Assembly (NCBI GenBank): GCA_947624555.1 | Contig: CANQKW010000001.1 | Coordinates: forward strand, 62,001-126,000 | Origin: an uncultured Clostridia bacterium | GTDB taxonomy: Bacteria > Bacillota > Clostridia > Oscillospirales > Ruminococcaceae | Direction of reading: 5' to 3' | Length of the DNA stretch: 64,000 bases | Part shown: in pieces, positions 38,162 to 48,324 of the stretch | How the letters are laid out: the number at the start of each line of letters is the position of its first letter | How positions within the stretch are numbered: the first letter of the stretch is position 1 | Position numbers and translations under genes: made by a program | Notes under the pieces: generated by a model | The model's database searches: none | What the model was told of the DNA's origin: nothing | The model's input: the letters and a program-made list of their open reading frames with translations, nothing else

Positions 38162-38561
38162 CGATTATTTTCACTACAACATATTTTTCGCGCATACCGT
38201 CAAAATCGCCGTACATTATGTACTGACGGGGTCCCAGATCAAGCTTTCCGTCAGATATCGGCACAGTGACAGATGCGCCCATAATCACCTGTTTCAGATG
38301 ATGTACGCCTTTATTTACATAATCTACCTTATAATCCGTTTCAACTTTTGTCAAAGTATTCAGGAGAACTGTCCAGTCGTGAATTAAATCCTCGTTATCG
38401 TTTTCAAGGAATACCGCCGAAGTAGGGTGCTGAGACGCTACTACACATAACCCTTCGCTTATCATACTTCTTCGCACACATTCCTCTACTTCATATGACA
38501 GATTCATAAACTGCTCCGGGTAATCGGTTGTAATAGTCAGAATTTGCTTGTAATTCTTCAT
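38154..38561 (-). CDS. YjbQ/UPF0047 family protein
   Basis: EGLCVVASQHPTSAVFLENDNEDLIHDW...GVHHLKQVIMGASVTVPISDGKLDLGPRQYIMYGDFDGMREKYVVVKIIGE. Confidence 0.88.
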   Translation of the reverse strand: MKNYKQILTITTDYPEQFMNLSYEVEECVRRSMISEGLCVVASQHPTSAVFLENDNEDLIHDWTVLLNTLTKVETDYKVDYVNKGVHHLKQVIMGASVTVPISDGKLDLGPRQYIMYGDFDGMREKYVVVKIIGE

Positions 38562-38584
38562 ACAAAACACCCTTTCTGAGGATT

Positions 38585-39325
38585 TCACCTCTTTTTTATT
38601 GTAAGAGTTCCCTCTTGAACAGCCGCATAAATCGACTTAGAACCGCCGTTTATTCCGTATATTCCGCTGCCCGACGCTCGTCCGCCCGTTATTTCGGGAA
38701 CACACTCTCCCGTTCGAGTTTCAAACTCCACAGCAGCAGACTCATCTTCAGAAATAAAAATATCAACATTTCCTTTTCTTGACAGCAGCGAGCTGTTTCT
38801 CATAACCGCCTCAACGTCAATCGAAACAAATCCCTCTGTCGTGGATATATTGAACTGTGACACCGCATCGCTGAAGGTTATATTGCCGTTTTCCGTCACA
38901 GCTGTGATAAGTCGGCTGTCGACTCTTCCTATTCTGACATTTCCCGGACCTGTATTTACCGAAATTTCACGGTAACTTCTTTCGGGAAGATATACCGAGA
39001 TCCCGAAATCAGCTTGTGCCTCGGGGAATAGTGAAATTACAAATCTCTCGTCCTCGGAAACGGAAATTCTGTTGTCGCCGCGCTCTATAATCAGCGGCAG
39101 ACTGTTTCTGTACGCAATACGTATTTTTTCGCCGTCATACGGAACAATTTGCACATTCAATTTCAGAAGATTTATGTCGATATAGTCGCAGACAGCAAAC
39201 ACCTCGTCAAACTCCGCCGCATTATCGTGTTCGGCATTTCTGAACAGAAAAGCCAACCCTGCGAAAATAACCGCAGCCGCAGCAGTAACAATCATCACCC
39301 TGTTCAAGATTTTTTCCATTACCAT
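38585..39325 (-). CDS. Membrane-anchored DUF4097-like beta-strand repeat protein
   Basis: TM then beta-helix-like region (ISVNTGPGNVRIGRVDSRLITAVTENGNITFSDAVSQFNISTTEGFVSIDVEAV). Confidence 0.7.
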   Translation of the reverse strand: MVMEKILNRVMIVTAAAAVIFAGLAFLFRNAEHDNAAEFDEVFAVCDYIDINLLKLNVQIVPYDGEKIRIAYRNSLPLIIERGDNRISVSEDERFVISLFPEAQADFGISVYLPERSYREISVNTGPGNVRIGRVDSRLITAVTENGNITFSDAVSQFNISTTEGFVSIDVEAVMRNSSLLSRKGNVDIFISEDESAAVEFETRTGECVPEITGGRASGSGIYGINGGSKSIYAAVQEGTLTIKKR

Positions 39326-39651
39326 TTCCTCAGAGCGTCACAGCGACGCCTTATCCTCAGAAAAAGCCTTGAAACGACAAACCCGAGTTTCACCGCCGCA
39401 GCTCCCAAAAAAGCCGCAAATAACGCTGCCGCAAGCCCGCCGAACAGCATAATCTGCGGAGCAAGCTGCGTTAAAACAAAATCAGCGTCAAAAAGCATAA
39501 CAGCTAATCCCAGTACTGTAACCAAAATCCCGAAAGGTATTCCCACCACGCACGCCGCAAGCATTATAAACATCACCGCAAACGCAATTGTGAAAATTAT
39601 CCAGAATCCCGTATAAAAAGCGACAACTTTCAGCTTTTCCGAAAAACTCAA
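39319..39651 (-). CDS. Small multi-TM protein (DUF1700-like position)
   Basis: Very hydrophobic 110 aa ORF overlapping the DUF4097-like gene by 7 nt. Confidence 0.6.
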   Translation of the reverse strand: MSFSEKLKVVAFYTGFWIIFTIAFAVMFIMLAACVVGIPFGILVTVLGLAVMLFDADFVLTQLAPQIMLFGGLAAALFAAFLGAAAVKLGFVVSRLFLRIRRRCDALRKW

Positions 39652-39665
39652 AAAATTACCCCGTT

Positions 39666-40271
39666 TTAAGATTCTTTTTCTTCTGTAATAGCAGGATTTT
39701 CAGCGTCGACCTGAGTTGCGATATTCAGGGATTTTTCAACGTCACCTACGCCTGCCAAAGAGATAATATCCGCTGCAAATCCGAGAATAAAGGTTATACC
39801 GAGCAGTACGCCGACGACAGAATCGCTGAAAACGTCTTTATATATGCCGATAATAATTCCAAGCACCACTATCAGAAGTATAGGTATAAGAAGAAGATAC
39901 CATTTCTTAAAGCCTGCTTTTTTCATCTGAAACATATTCGGGAGTTTAAGAATACCGTAAATTGCGGCAAAAACGCCCACTATCAATGTAAAAATGCCCT
40001 TTAGCTGCTCACTGAGAAAAATAAAGCACGCTCCTGCGACAATGCCCAACAAAGCGGTTATCAGCATTGAAACATTATCCTTTTTATCCTTCTTGAAAAG
40101 CCACAGTACAAGCATTATCACGCCGTATGACGCAGCAACTATGCCCAAAACTCTCAGCAATATTTCCAATCCCTGAGAATTATAAATTATAAGGAACAGA
40201 CCGCCTATAAGCTCTACCATTGCAAGAATAACGAGATTTCTTCTCATTCCCTTTAATTTGCTGATTTCCAT
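39666..40271 (-). CDS. DUF308/HdeD-like membrane protein
   Basis: Six TM pattern with repeated GIVAASYGVIMLVLWLF / GVFAAIYGILKLP. Confidence 0.65.
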   Translation of the reverse strand: MEISKLKGMRRNLVILAMVELIGGLFLIIYNSQGLEILLRVLGIVAASYGVIMLVLWLFKKDKKDNVSMLITALLGIVAGACFIFLSEQLKGIFTLIVGVFAAIYGILKLPNMFQMKKAGFKKWYLLLIPILLIVVLGIIIGIYKDVFSDSVVGVLLGITFILGFAADIISLAGVGDVEKSLNIATQVDAENPAITEEKES

Positions 40272-40308
40272 TTATATCCTTCTTTCTTAGAAAAATGTAT
40301 ATATATTT

Positions 40309-40337
40309 ATTATAACGTTTTTTGTCGCTATTGTCAA
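40309..40337 (-). promoter_or_regulatory. Perfect-consensus promoter for the DUF308-like gene
   Basis: Minus strand TTGACA-17 nt-TATAAT. Confidence 0.75.
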
Positions 40338-40405
40338 TACCAAATGATTTTTTTGTTTGTCTGTGAGCGTTGTTTTTGCAAAACTGACTTTTTTTTATAA
40401 ACCTA

Positions 40406-40434
40406 TTGACAAATCGGACAATTTTGTGTATAAT
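40406..40434 (+). promoter_or_regulatory. Perfect-consensus promoter for tRNA-Ser
   Basis: TTGACA-17 nt-TATAAT. Confidence 0.8.
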
Positions 40435-40459
40435 ATTTATGTTGTAATTTCAGCAGTAT

Positions 40460-40548
40460 GGAAGCGTATCGAAGTGGTCATAACGGGACTGACTCGAAAT
40501 CAGTTGTACCTCACGGTACCGTGGGTTCGAATCCCACCGCTTCCGCCA
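40460..40548 (+). tRNA. tRNA-Ser(CGA), CCA encoded
   Basis: GGAAGCG...ACTGA-CTCGAAA-TCAGT...variable arm...GTGGGTTCGAATCCCAC-CGCTTCC-G-CCA. Confidence 0.95.
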
Positions 40549-40569
40549 GCCGGTGCGACCGGCAGCGAT

Positions 40570-40602
40570 AACGTCTCAAACTTTGGTTTGGGACGTTTTT
40601 TT
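40570..40602 (+). terminator. Rho-independent terminator after tRNA-Ser
   Basis: AACGTCTCAAAC-TTTG-GTTTGGGACGTT followed by TTTTT. Confidence 0.85.
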
Positions 40603-40675
40603 CTCGACAGAAAAATCATTTTTGTAAGGAGCAGATAAAAGTGCGACATTGCACACTTTTCGACTGCAAACGAAG

Positions 40676-40708
40676 ATAGAGGTCAGAATTTCGGTTTCTG
40701 ACCTCTAT
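40676..40708 (+). terminator. Hairpin downstream of tRNA-Ser, same family as 34555-34587; probably bidirectional with the flavodoxin-fold gene
   Basis: ATAGAGGTCAGAA-tttcggt-TTCTGACCTCTAT then TTTTCT. Confidence 0.7.
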
Positions 40709-41256
40709 TTTCTATTGAAGTATTCGGCAATGTTTTTTGCTTCTGTAAGAGCGTTTTCATCGAAAGCGGCAGGTTTATTATCCGTATCAAAGCTGCATAC
40801 GGGCTTGTATATATCGTAAGCATTCATCATATGCAGCAGGCAGACTGCTGTTTCATAAGCCTTATCGGGGTTTCCGCTGCCGCCGCCCGTTAAAATGACA
40901 GCGCCCTTTTTTCTGCTCAGATTTGTTTTCTCTTTGCGAAAACGCCTAGCCGAAAAATAAGTCTGCAAGCGGCTTGCCACGTCTAAAAGCTTTCCTGTCA
41001 GCTCTGAAAAATACATCGGTGAGGCTATCAGGACATTATCACATTCTTCAAGATATTTATACACTAAGGTCATACCGTCGTTGACAACGCAGCCGCTCTT
41101 TTCTCTGCAAATCCTGCAATCAATACAAGGCGAAATATCCGTATAATATGCATCAATCTGCATAAATTCGCCTTTTAATTCTTTTTTTACCGCTCCGATA
41201 AGAGTTGCGGTGTCGCCGTTTTTCCTGGGAGAACCGTTAAATATTAGAGTTTTCAT
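40705..41256 (-). CDS. Flavodoxin-fold NAD(P)H-dependent FMN reductase-like protein
   Basis: MKTLIFNGSPRKNGDTATLIGAVKKEL; CIDCRICREKSGCVVNDGM; IASPMYFSELTGKLLDVASR. Confidence 0.92.
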   Translation of the reverse strand: MKTLIFNGSPRKNGDTATLIGAVKKELKGEFMQIDAYYTDISPCIDCRICREKSGCVVNDGMTLVYKYLEECDNVLIASPMYFSELTGKLLDVASRLQTYFSARRFRKEKTNLSRKKGAVILTGGGSGNPDKAYETAVCLLHMMNAYDIYKPVCSFDTDNKPAAFDENALTEAKNIAEYFNRK

Positions 41257-41279
41257 AAAGTATTCCGCTGTGCATAATT

Positions 41280-42227
41280 TTACTTGAATTTCTGAATAAG
41301 GTTGATAAAAACACCTACAAGGACCGAAAGGCAGACGCTCAAAATAACGGGAAACCAGACGTTTGCGGCAGGAAGACCGCCTGCATTTTCGTTAAGATTC
41401 ATTCCGTAGAAACTGAAAACTATAGTCGGCATTGCGAAAATAATCGTAAGCGTTGTCATTCGTTTCATCACGATATTGAGGTTGTTTGAAATTATGGACG
41501 CAAACGTATCCATTGTGCCGTTTAAGATGTTTGAGTAGATATTCGTCATCTCGATTGCCTGCTTGACCTCGATTATTACATCGTCAAGTAAATCCTGGTC
41601 CTCTTCGTAGAGTTTAAGATACCGTCCCCGCATAAGTTTCTCAAGGACTGCCTCGTTGGATTTAAGAGAAGTCGAAAAATATACCAGAGATTTTTCCAGA
41701 CCCAAAAGCTGCACAAGCCCCTTATTCTTCATTGAGAGATACATTTTTCCCTCAACATAGTTTGAAATTTTATCAATTTGTTTAAGATACTGCAAATACC
41801 GTGCAGCAATCCTCAGCAGTATCATAAACACAAATCGTGTTTTGAGATTTGTATGGATACCCTTTACAACGCCCTTTGAAATCTCGTCAAGAATTACGTT
41901 TTCCTTTGCTGTTACCGTGATAATATTGCTGTCGGTTATAATTATAGACATAGGCGTTGTGGAATATAAAAGGGTTTTATCGGGGTCATTATCCTGCTCT
42001 GCTATCGGATAGTCCACGACAATAAGCGTTACTCCGTCGTCGCTTTCGATACGTGAAGGCTCTTCCTCGTCCAAAGCGGCTCTGATGTAGTCACGGTCAA
42101 CGCACATATCTTCTTCAAGGTCGGATATTTCCGTTTCGGTAGGATTTACGACAGAAACCCAACAGCCTTCTTCACGGTTTTCTATCTCGCAAATTCTTCC
42201 CTCGATATTTCTGTAATATTTAACCAT
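41280..42227 (-). CDS. corA: CorA-family divalent cation transporter
   Basis: C-terminal two TM with MPTIVFSFYGMNLNE (GMN motif). Confidence 0.95.
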   Translation of the reverse strand: MVKYYRNIEGRICEIENREEGCWVSVVNPTETEISDLEEDMCVDRDYIRAALDEEEPSRIESDDGVTLIVVDYPIAEQDNDPDKTLLYSTTPMSIIITDSNIITVTAKENVILDEISKGVVKGIHTNLKTRFVFMILLRIAARYLQYLKQIDKISNYVEGKMYLSMKNKGLVQLLGLEKSLVYFSTSLKSNEAVLEKLMRGRYLKLYEEDQDLLDDVIIEVKQAIEMTNIYSNILNGTMDTFASIISNNLNIVMKRMTTLTIIFAMPTIVFSFYGMNLNENAGGLPAANVWFPVILSVCLSVLVGVFINLIQKFK

Positions 42228-42282
42228 TTCAAGCTCCTTTGCCGACATTCCGCTCTGCGAAGATGTCTGTTTTTTTGCACGG

Positions 42283-42717
42283 TTAATTTTCAGATTTTTC
42301 CTTTGTTATCCATTGGCTCATTCCTGCGCCCCAGACCTCGTTCGGGCGTTCTCTGAACCCGAACTGCTTGTAAAACGGCTCTCTTCCCGTTGCCGACATA
42401 AGGTAAAGAACAATAGTTTCGCCTTCTTCGAGTATACTGTACATATAATTTATGGTTCTGCGCATCATTTCCTTGCCTATTCCCTGATGCTGATATTCGG
42501 GAATAACCATAACATCTGTAATGAAATTTGCATAACTTCCGTCGGAAAGCACTCTTATCATACCTATTGCTCTGCCGCTGTCGCGAACCGTTGTGATATG
42601 AAACGCATTATTAAGAGCATTTTTTGCAATTCTGTCCGACAGCACCATAAAGTTTACCGCACGGCGCATTTCCTTATATTCCTCGAGAGTAGGCGCTTTG
42701 TCAATATATTCTATCAT
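42283..42717 (-). CDS. GNAT-family N-acetyltransferase
   Basis: AIGMIRVLSDGSYANFITDVMVIPEYQHQGIGKEMMRRTINYM. Confidence 0.92.
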   Translation of the reverse strand: MIEYIDKAPTLEEYKEMRRAVNFMVLSDRIAKNALNNAFHITTVRDSGRAIGMIRVLSDGSYANFITDVMVIPEYQHQGIGKEMMRRTINYMYSILEEGETIVLYLMSATGREPFYKQFGFRERPNEVWGAGMSQWITKEKSEN

Positions 42718-42731
42718 AATGTCCTCTTTCA

Positions 42732-42767
42732 AAAATTCCGCCTCGCTTTAATGCGGAGCGGAATTTT
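42732..42767 (-). terminator. Hairpin downstream of ftsH
   Basis: AAAATTCCGC...GCGGAATTTT inverted repeat. Confidence 0.6.
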
Positions 42768-42768
42768 C

Positions 42769-44784
42769 TTATTCGTTGTTTTCGTCCTCTGTTTCGGTTT
42801 TTTCGTTTTCTGTTTCGGGGTTTACGTCCTCAGTTTCGGGGTTTTCTTCAACCTGTTCGGTTGTCGGCTCTTCTTCCTTTGATATTTCTATCTTGTCGCC
42901 GTCGATATTGATTTCACCCGACATAAGCTTGTAGAAATCGGGACCGTCGATTTTCTCGTGTTTCAGAAGGTACTGTGCGCACTTTTCAAGCATATCTCCG
43001 TGAACCGTAAGAATATCCTTGGCTTTCTCGTAACCCGTTTCAATAATTTCACGTATTTCAGCGTCAATTTCGGAGGCGACATTTTCGGAGTAATTTTTGC
43101 CCTGAGAATAATCTCTGCCCAAAAATACCTCGTGGCTTGCACTTCCGTACAGAATAGGACCTAACTTTTCAGAGAAACCGTAGCGCATTACCATATCTCT
43201 TGCAACGCCTGTTGCTCTTTCAATATCGTTTGATGCGCCGGTGGAAATATCGTCAAGAATAAGCTTTTCTGCAACACGACCGCCTAACAGAACAACGATT
43301 TCCTCTTCCATATAGGTTTTGGAAACAAAGCTCTTATCCTTTTCGGGAACGTGCATTGTAAAGCCGCCTGCCATTCCTCTGGGAATAATTGACACCTGAT
43401 GAACCTTATCCTGTGACGGGCAGAAATAAGTTGTAATAGCGTGACCTGCCTCGTGATAAGCGGTAAGCTTTTTCTCGTCATCGGACACGACACGGGACTT
43501 TTTCTCGGGTCCTGCAACCACCTTGATAGTTGCCTCTTCGATGTCGTCCTTTGTGACAGCTTTTTTGTTCTTGCGTGCCGCAAGCAAAGCCGCCTCATTT
43601 ACGAGATTTTCCAAATCTGCGCCCGTAAAGCCTGCCGTGGTTGCTGCGATAGTTTTGAGGTTTACGTCAGGACCGATATTTTTGTTTCTCGTGTGAACTT
43701 TGAGTATCTCCTCACGTCCCTTTATATCGGGATAGCTTACAACGACCTGTCTGTCAAATCTTCCGGGACGAAGTAATGCGGGGTCGAGAATATCACGACG
43801 GTTAGTTGCCGCCATAACTATAATATTTTCGTTTTCGGTAAATCCGTCCATTTCAACGAGGAGCTGGTTCAGCGTCTGCTCACGTTCGTCGTGACCGCCG
43901 CCCAATCCCGCGCCTCTCTGGCGTCCGACAGCGTCGATTTCGTCTATGAAAACGATTGACGGAGTGTGTTTTTTTGCCTGGTCGAACAAATCACGTACTC
44001 TTGATGCACCTACGCCGACGTACATCTCCACGAAATCAGAACCGGATATTGAGAAAAACGGAGCGTCAGCCTCACCTGCAACAGCCTTTGCAAGCAAAGT
44101 TTTACCTGTTCCGGGGGGTCCTACAAGGAGAACGCCCTTTGGCACTCTTGCGCCGATTTCACGGTATTTATTCGGATTTTTGAGATAATCAACGATTTCA
44201 ACAAGCTCCTGCTTTTCCTCGTCAGCGCCTGCAACATCATTGAACGTAACTTTCTTGCCGCTCATCTGACGGACATTTGCCTTTGAGAAGGAGTTCATTT
44301 TGCCGCCGCCTGCCGACTGACGGAAAATCACAATGGTAAAAATCACCATTACCAGTACCAAAAAGAGGTACGGGAGCAAATTCATCCAGAAAGAATTGTC
44401 GGAAATGGGGATATAATTTTCCACGAGCGGATTTTCGGGATTTTCCTCATTGTAACGCACCCTGTAATTTGCGATTTTTCCGCTTTCCGTATAACCGCTG
44501 TTAATATCATTTATAAAAATATTAACATTCGGAACATTGTATATCTTCATCTTGGAAGTGTCTGTTTCCTCGCCCTTGAGGTAATATTTAAGAGTACCGC
44601 TTCCTAAATCAAGCTCATAAGCCGAAACATTAAGATTATCAAATTCCGAAATTACCTCGGAATAATTCTTCATTCCGCTGCGGCTGCCCCCGCCTGCAAG
44701 ATTAAGAACCGATACAACTCCCACTATAAGTAGAATTATGATCAGAAAATAAATTACAATGCCTGATAACTTGTTTTTCTTCAT
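42769..44784 (-). CDS. ftsH: ATP-dependent zinc metalloprotease FtsH
   Basis: [29 protein letters not shown]; acidic C-terminal tail. Confidence 0.98.
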   Translation of the reverse strand: MKKNKLSGIVIYFLIIILLIVGVVSVLNLAGGGSRSGMKNYSEVISEFDNLNVSAYELDLGSGTLKYYLKGEETDTSKMKIYNVPNVNIFINDINSGYTESGKIANYRVRYNEENPENPLVENYIPISDNSFWMNLLPYLFLVLVMVIFTIVIFRQSAGGGKMNSFSKANVRQMSGKKVTFNDVAGADEEKQELVEIVDYLKNPNKYREIGARVPKGVLLVGPPGTGKTLLAKAVAGEADAPFFSISGSDFVEMYVGVGASRVRDLFDQAKKHTPSIVFIDEIDAVGRQRGAGLGGGHDEREQTLNQLLVEMDGFTENENIIVMAATNRRDILDPALLRPGRFDRQVVVSYPDIKGREEILKVHTRNKNIGPDVNLKTIAATTAGFTGADLENLVNEAALLAARKNKKAVTKDDIEEATIKVVAGPEKKSRVVSDDEKKLTAYHEAGHAITTYFCPSQDKVHQVSIIPRGMAGGFTMHVPEKDKSFVSKTYMEEEIVVLLGGRVAEKLILDDISTGASNDIERATGVARDMVMRYGFSEKLGPILYGSASHEVFLGRDYSQGKNYSENVASEIDAEIREIIETGYEKAKDILTVHGDMLEKCAQYLLKHEKIDGPDFYKLMSGEINIDGDKIEISKEEEPTTEQVEENPETEDVNPETENEKTETEDENNE

Positions 44785-44813
44785 TTATACCGCCTTTCCG
44801 GATAAATCCGTAT

Positions 44814-45344
44814 TTAATCTGTTTTCAAAATGCCGATATACGGCAGATTTCTGTATTCCTGAGAACAATCCAGTCCATATCCCACAACAAAATAATCCTT
44901 TATCTCAAAACCCGTGTAGTCTGCTTTGAAGTCCTTTACCACACGCCTTGAAGGCTTATCCAGAAGTGCCGCAATTTTAAGCGATTTGGGATTTTCTTCA
45001 AGAAACAGCTTTTTTAATACCGAAAGGGTTTTCGCAGTATCGACAATATCCTCTACGATAACCACATCACGGTCTGTTATATCGGGGAAATCCGATTTGC
45101 TTACCGAAAGCTCGCCCGAAAGTGTGCCGGAATAGCTTGACGCCCTGATAAAATCAATCTCAAGCTTGCATTCGATATGACGTATAAGGTCGCAGAAAAA
45201 CACTGCAGCTCCCTTTAATACGCAAATAAACAGCGGATTTTTGCCGTCATACTCTCTTGTAAGCTCTTCGCCCAGAGTTTTTATGCGTGTATCAAGCTCT
45301 TCTTTCGTATAAAGGACTCTTTCAATTCTGTCGGGAACATACAT
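44814..45344 (-). CDS. hpt: Hypoxanthine phosphoribosyltransferase
   Basis: FICVLKGAAVFFCDLIRHI; VVIVEDIVDTAKTLSVL; DYFVVGYGLDCSQEYRNLPYIG. Confidence 0.96.
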   Translation of the reverse strand: MYVPDRIERVLYTKEELDTRIKTLGEELTREYDGKNPLFICVLKGAAVFFCDLIRHIECKLEIDFIRASSYSGTLSGELSVSKSDFPDITDRDVVIVEDIVDTAKTLSVLKKLFLEENPKSLKIAALLDKPSRRVVKDFKADYTGFEIKDYFVVGYGLDCSQEYRNLPYIGILKTD

Positions 45345-45469
45345 TATTATGTCCTCCTTTTACTATGGTACACCATATCGTATTATATCATAGTTTTGTT
45401 CAAAATGCAAACATTTTTTTATGATTATTTTATGAAAAATCAAATTCGAGCGACAATAATTTTCAACAA

Positions 45470-46462
45470 TCAGCCTTTTTTCTCGTTAAAACCGCCAAAA
45501 TGCTGAACAATTTCCTCTGTAAAACAAATTCCCTTGCGAATTGTAAAGAATTTATTTTTACAGGGATTATAGCGTGTGCTCCTTTGCTTTAGCAGGAGCG
45601 AGGCTTTGTCAATTCTCAGCTTTGAAGGTTCAATTCCGCCGTCCTGAAGAATTTTTTTCACGGCACGGCTCTTTACGGGTTCGGGCAGCAAATCGAGCTT
45701 TTCCGCAGCATATCCGCGACCGCTTTTGCTTTCAGAGAGCGCTTTTTCGGAAATTTCTTCGAGAAAATCGCTGTCGCTCCTGAGAATTTCCGTCATTCTC
45801 CCTATTGTATCCGTAAATGAAGGATTAATTTCTGCTATTTCGGGAATAATTTTTCTGCGAATACGATTACGAGTATAAATTTCGGAAAAATTTGTGCGGT
45901 CGGTAACGTATTCCTGACGTTTTTCCGCAAGAAATTCCTCAATTTCCCTGCGTTGAATTTTTAAGAGCGGACGGATTATTCTTCCTCTTTCGGGAGGTAT
46001 TCCGCACAGACCTTTAAGTCCAGTGCCTCTTATTAAATTCAGAAGAACTGTTTCGGCATTGTCGTTTGCATTGTGAGCCGTTGCCAGCACCGAACCCTCT
46101 CCGAAATATTCCAGAGCTTCTTCAAAAAATCCGTAGCGAATGTCCCGTGCGGTTTTTTCAAGGCTATTATGCTTTTCGGAATAGTCACAAACGGGGATTT
46201 TCCTATTATAGAGAGGTATTTCCAGTTTCCTGCAAAGATTTTCGCAGAAAATCTCGTCTGAGTCGCTTTCCTCGCCTCTCAGTCCGTGATTGAGGTGACA
46301 GGCGGATATTTTAAATCCAAATTTTTCCGACAATTCTTTCAGGGCAATCAGCAGAGAAGTGCTGTCCGCACCGCCCGAAAGACCGCAGACGACCGTTTTT
46401 GCGTTTTTCATAATCTCAAAGCCTGTCATCGCTTTTTCAACTTTATCAATAAAATCACTCAT
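45470..46462 (-). CDS. tilS: tRNA(Ile)-lysidine synthase TilS
   Basis: VVCGLSGGADSTSLLIALKEL; CHLNHGLRGEESDSDE; TAHNANDNAETVLLNLIRGTG. Confidence 0.96.
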   Translation of the reverse strand: MSDFIDKVEKAMTGFEIMKNAKTVVCGLSGGADSTSLLIALKELSEKFGFKISACHLNHGLRGEESDSDEIFCENLCRKLEIPLYNRKIPVCDYSEKHNSLEKTARDIRYGFFEEALEYFGEGSVLATAHNANDNAETVLLNLIRGTGLKGLCGIPPERGRIIRPLLKIQRREIEEFLAEKRQEYVTDRTNFSEIYTRNRIRRKIIPEIAEINPSFTDTIGRMTEILRSDSDFLEEISEKALSESKSGRGYAAEKLDLLPEPVKSRAVKKILQDGGIEPSKLRIDKASLLLKQRSTRYNPCKNKFFTIRKGICFTEEIVQHFGGFNEKKG

Positions 46463-46465
46463 AGA

Positions 46466-47848
46466 TTATTTACGGAATTGACTTTCGTTGTTTTCGTACT
46501 TTACTTCAACGTTTGTGAAACGTGTGAAATCTCCCTGCCAGCCTAAATAAGCCGTTCCTGTTTCACCGTGACGATTTTTGGCAACGATACACTCGCATAA
46601 ATTCTGATTTGGGTCTGTTTTGTCGTAATATGAGTTTCTGTACAAAAACAAAACAATATCTGCGTCCTGCTCGATAGAACCCGAATCTCTCAAATCCGAC
46701 AAAAGCGGACGCTTATCGGGACGCTGTTCGGGACCTCTTGCGAGCTGCGACAAGGCTATAACGGGAACATTAAGCTCTTTTGCAAGCACCTTGAGCTGAC
46801 GTGTAATCTCCGAAATCTCTGCGACACGGTTGCCGTGAAAATTGCTCACCGAAGTCATAAGCTGAAGATAGTCGACAATCACCGCACCTAAATTTTTCAT
46901 TCTGCGCAGCTTTGATTTTATCATCGAAACGTTGCAGCCGGGTGTATCGTCAATGTAAATCGGAAGTTGAGAAAGCATATCGGAGCTTTCCATAATCTGT
47001 TTCCATTTCTCCGTTGCGACCCTTCCGGTTTTCATTGCCTCAGACGGCAGAAGAGCCTCGGAATTTATCATTCTTGAAACTATCTGTTCCTTTGACATTT
47101 CCAGGCTGAACACGCAAATCTGCTTATCACGGTACTTTTTTCCGACGTTCACGGCAATATTCATAGCGAACGAGGTTTTTCCCATACCGGGTCGTGCGGC
47201 AAGTACAAGCAAATCCGAACGGTTAAGTCCGAAAATTTTCCTGTCAAGCTCCAGAAAGCCTGTCGGAAGTCCCGACATAACAGGGCGACCGCCGTTTGCC
47301 GCCGTCGATTTTACCATTTCGTTGAGTGCTTTTACACGGTCATAAACTATTCCGCTTATATGCGTAAGGCTTTTATTTTCAACGCCTGCACGAATATCGT
47401 AAATCTTCTGCTCCGCCAGATCAACAATGCTGTTTGCGTTTTCCGCTCCCGCTGAGGCTGCGTCTATAATTTCCTTTGAGGCTGTGATAAGACTTCTCAG
47501 CAGATATTTTTCCGTAACAATTCCTGCATATTTTGTTACGGAAGAAACACTGGGAACAGTTTCCATAAGAACTGCAAGATATTTTTTTGCGTCATCGGAA
47601 GACTCAAACACGCCCTGTCTTAAACAAACGTCAAGCACCGTGACTATATCTATGCGTTCGTTGGCAAGATACATCTGCGTCATTGCAGCAAAAATATCAC
47701 GGTTAAGACGAGCGTAAAAATGCTCGGGGTGGAGCGTACCGATTATCTCTCCCAAAGAGTCACTGTCTATAAGGATACAGCCCAGTACCGACTGCTCTGC
47801 ATCAGAATTGTACGGTAGATTAACTCCCGAAATATCATAATCAGTCAT
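46466..47848 (-). CDS. dnaB: Replicative DNA helicase DnaB
   Basis: NLPYNSDAEQSVLGCIL; LVLAARPGMGKTSFAMNIA; VIVDYLQLM; AKNRHGETGT. Confidence 0.97.
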   Translation of the reverse strand: MTDYDISGVNLPYNSDAEQSVLGCILIDSDSLGEIIGTLHPEHFYARLNRDIFAAMTQMYLANERIDIVTVLDVCLRQGVFESSDDAKKYLAVLMETVPSVSSVTKYAGIVTEKYLLRSLITASKEIIDAASAGAENANSIVDLAEQKIYDIRAGVENKSLTHISGIVYDRVKALNEMVKSTAANGGRPVMSGLPTGFLELDRKIFGLNRSDLLVLAARPGMGKTSFAMNIAVNVGKKYRDKQICVFSLEMSKEQIVSRMINSEALLPSEAMKTGRVATEKWKQIMESSDMLSQLPIYIDDTPGCNVSMIKSKLRRMKNLGAVIVDYLQLMTSVSNFHGNRVAEISEITRQLKVLAKELNVPVIALSQLARGPEQRPDKRPLLSDLRDSGSIEQDADIVLFLYRNSYYDKTDPNQNLCECIVAKNRHGETGTAYLGWQGDFTRFTNVEVKYENNESQFRK

Positions 47849-48300
47849 TATTTTCCTTCGTCCTCAACTGAAACGGTAAACTTTGCGGTAACTCCTGCAT
47901 AAAGGCGTGCGTCGGCGGAATAAGTCCCAAAACCTTCAATTTTCATCGGGATATTGATTTTCTTCTTATCAACATCAAGTTTAAGCGTATTTTTTATCGC
48001 AGCGGAAACTTCCTTTGATGTTACCGTGCCGAAAAGCCTGCCGTTCTGACCTGCCTTTGCCTTAACAGAAACGGTTTTGCCCTCCAGCTGTTCGGCAATT
48101 GCCTTTGCATTGGCGATTTCAACGTCGATTTTATGCTGAGCGCTGTCCTTCTGACCCTGCAGAAGATTGAGATTTTTTGCATTTGCCTCCTGTGCAAGAC
48201 CTTTCTTTATCAAAAAATTTATGCCAAAACCGTCCTTGACCTCTTTGATTTCTCCTTTTTTTCCCGTTCCCTGAACGTCCTGCAATAGAATAACCTTCAT
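47848..48300 (-). CDS. rplI: 50S ribosomal protein L9
   Basis: [44 protein letters not shown]. Start at the internal ATG preferred. Confidence 0.97.
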   Translation of the reverse strand: MKVILLQDVQGTGKKGEIKEVKDGFGINFLIKKGLAQEANAKNLNLLQGQKDSAQHKIDVEIANAKAIAEQLEGKTVSVKAKAGQNGRLFGTVTSKEVSAAIKNTLKLDVDKKKINIPMKIEGFGTYSADARLYAGVTAKFTVSVEDEGK

Positions 48301-48324
48301 AATCAATACTCCTTTATCAAACAA

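Noticed and set aside
40357-40638. 93-aa ORF running through tRNA-Ser
   Set aside because: Spurious translation of the tRNA gene and its terminator.
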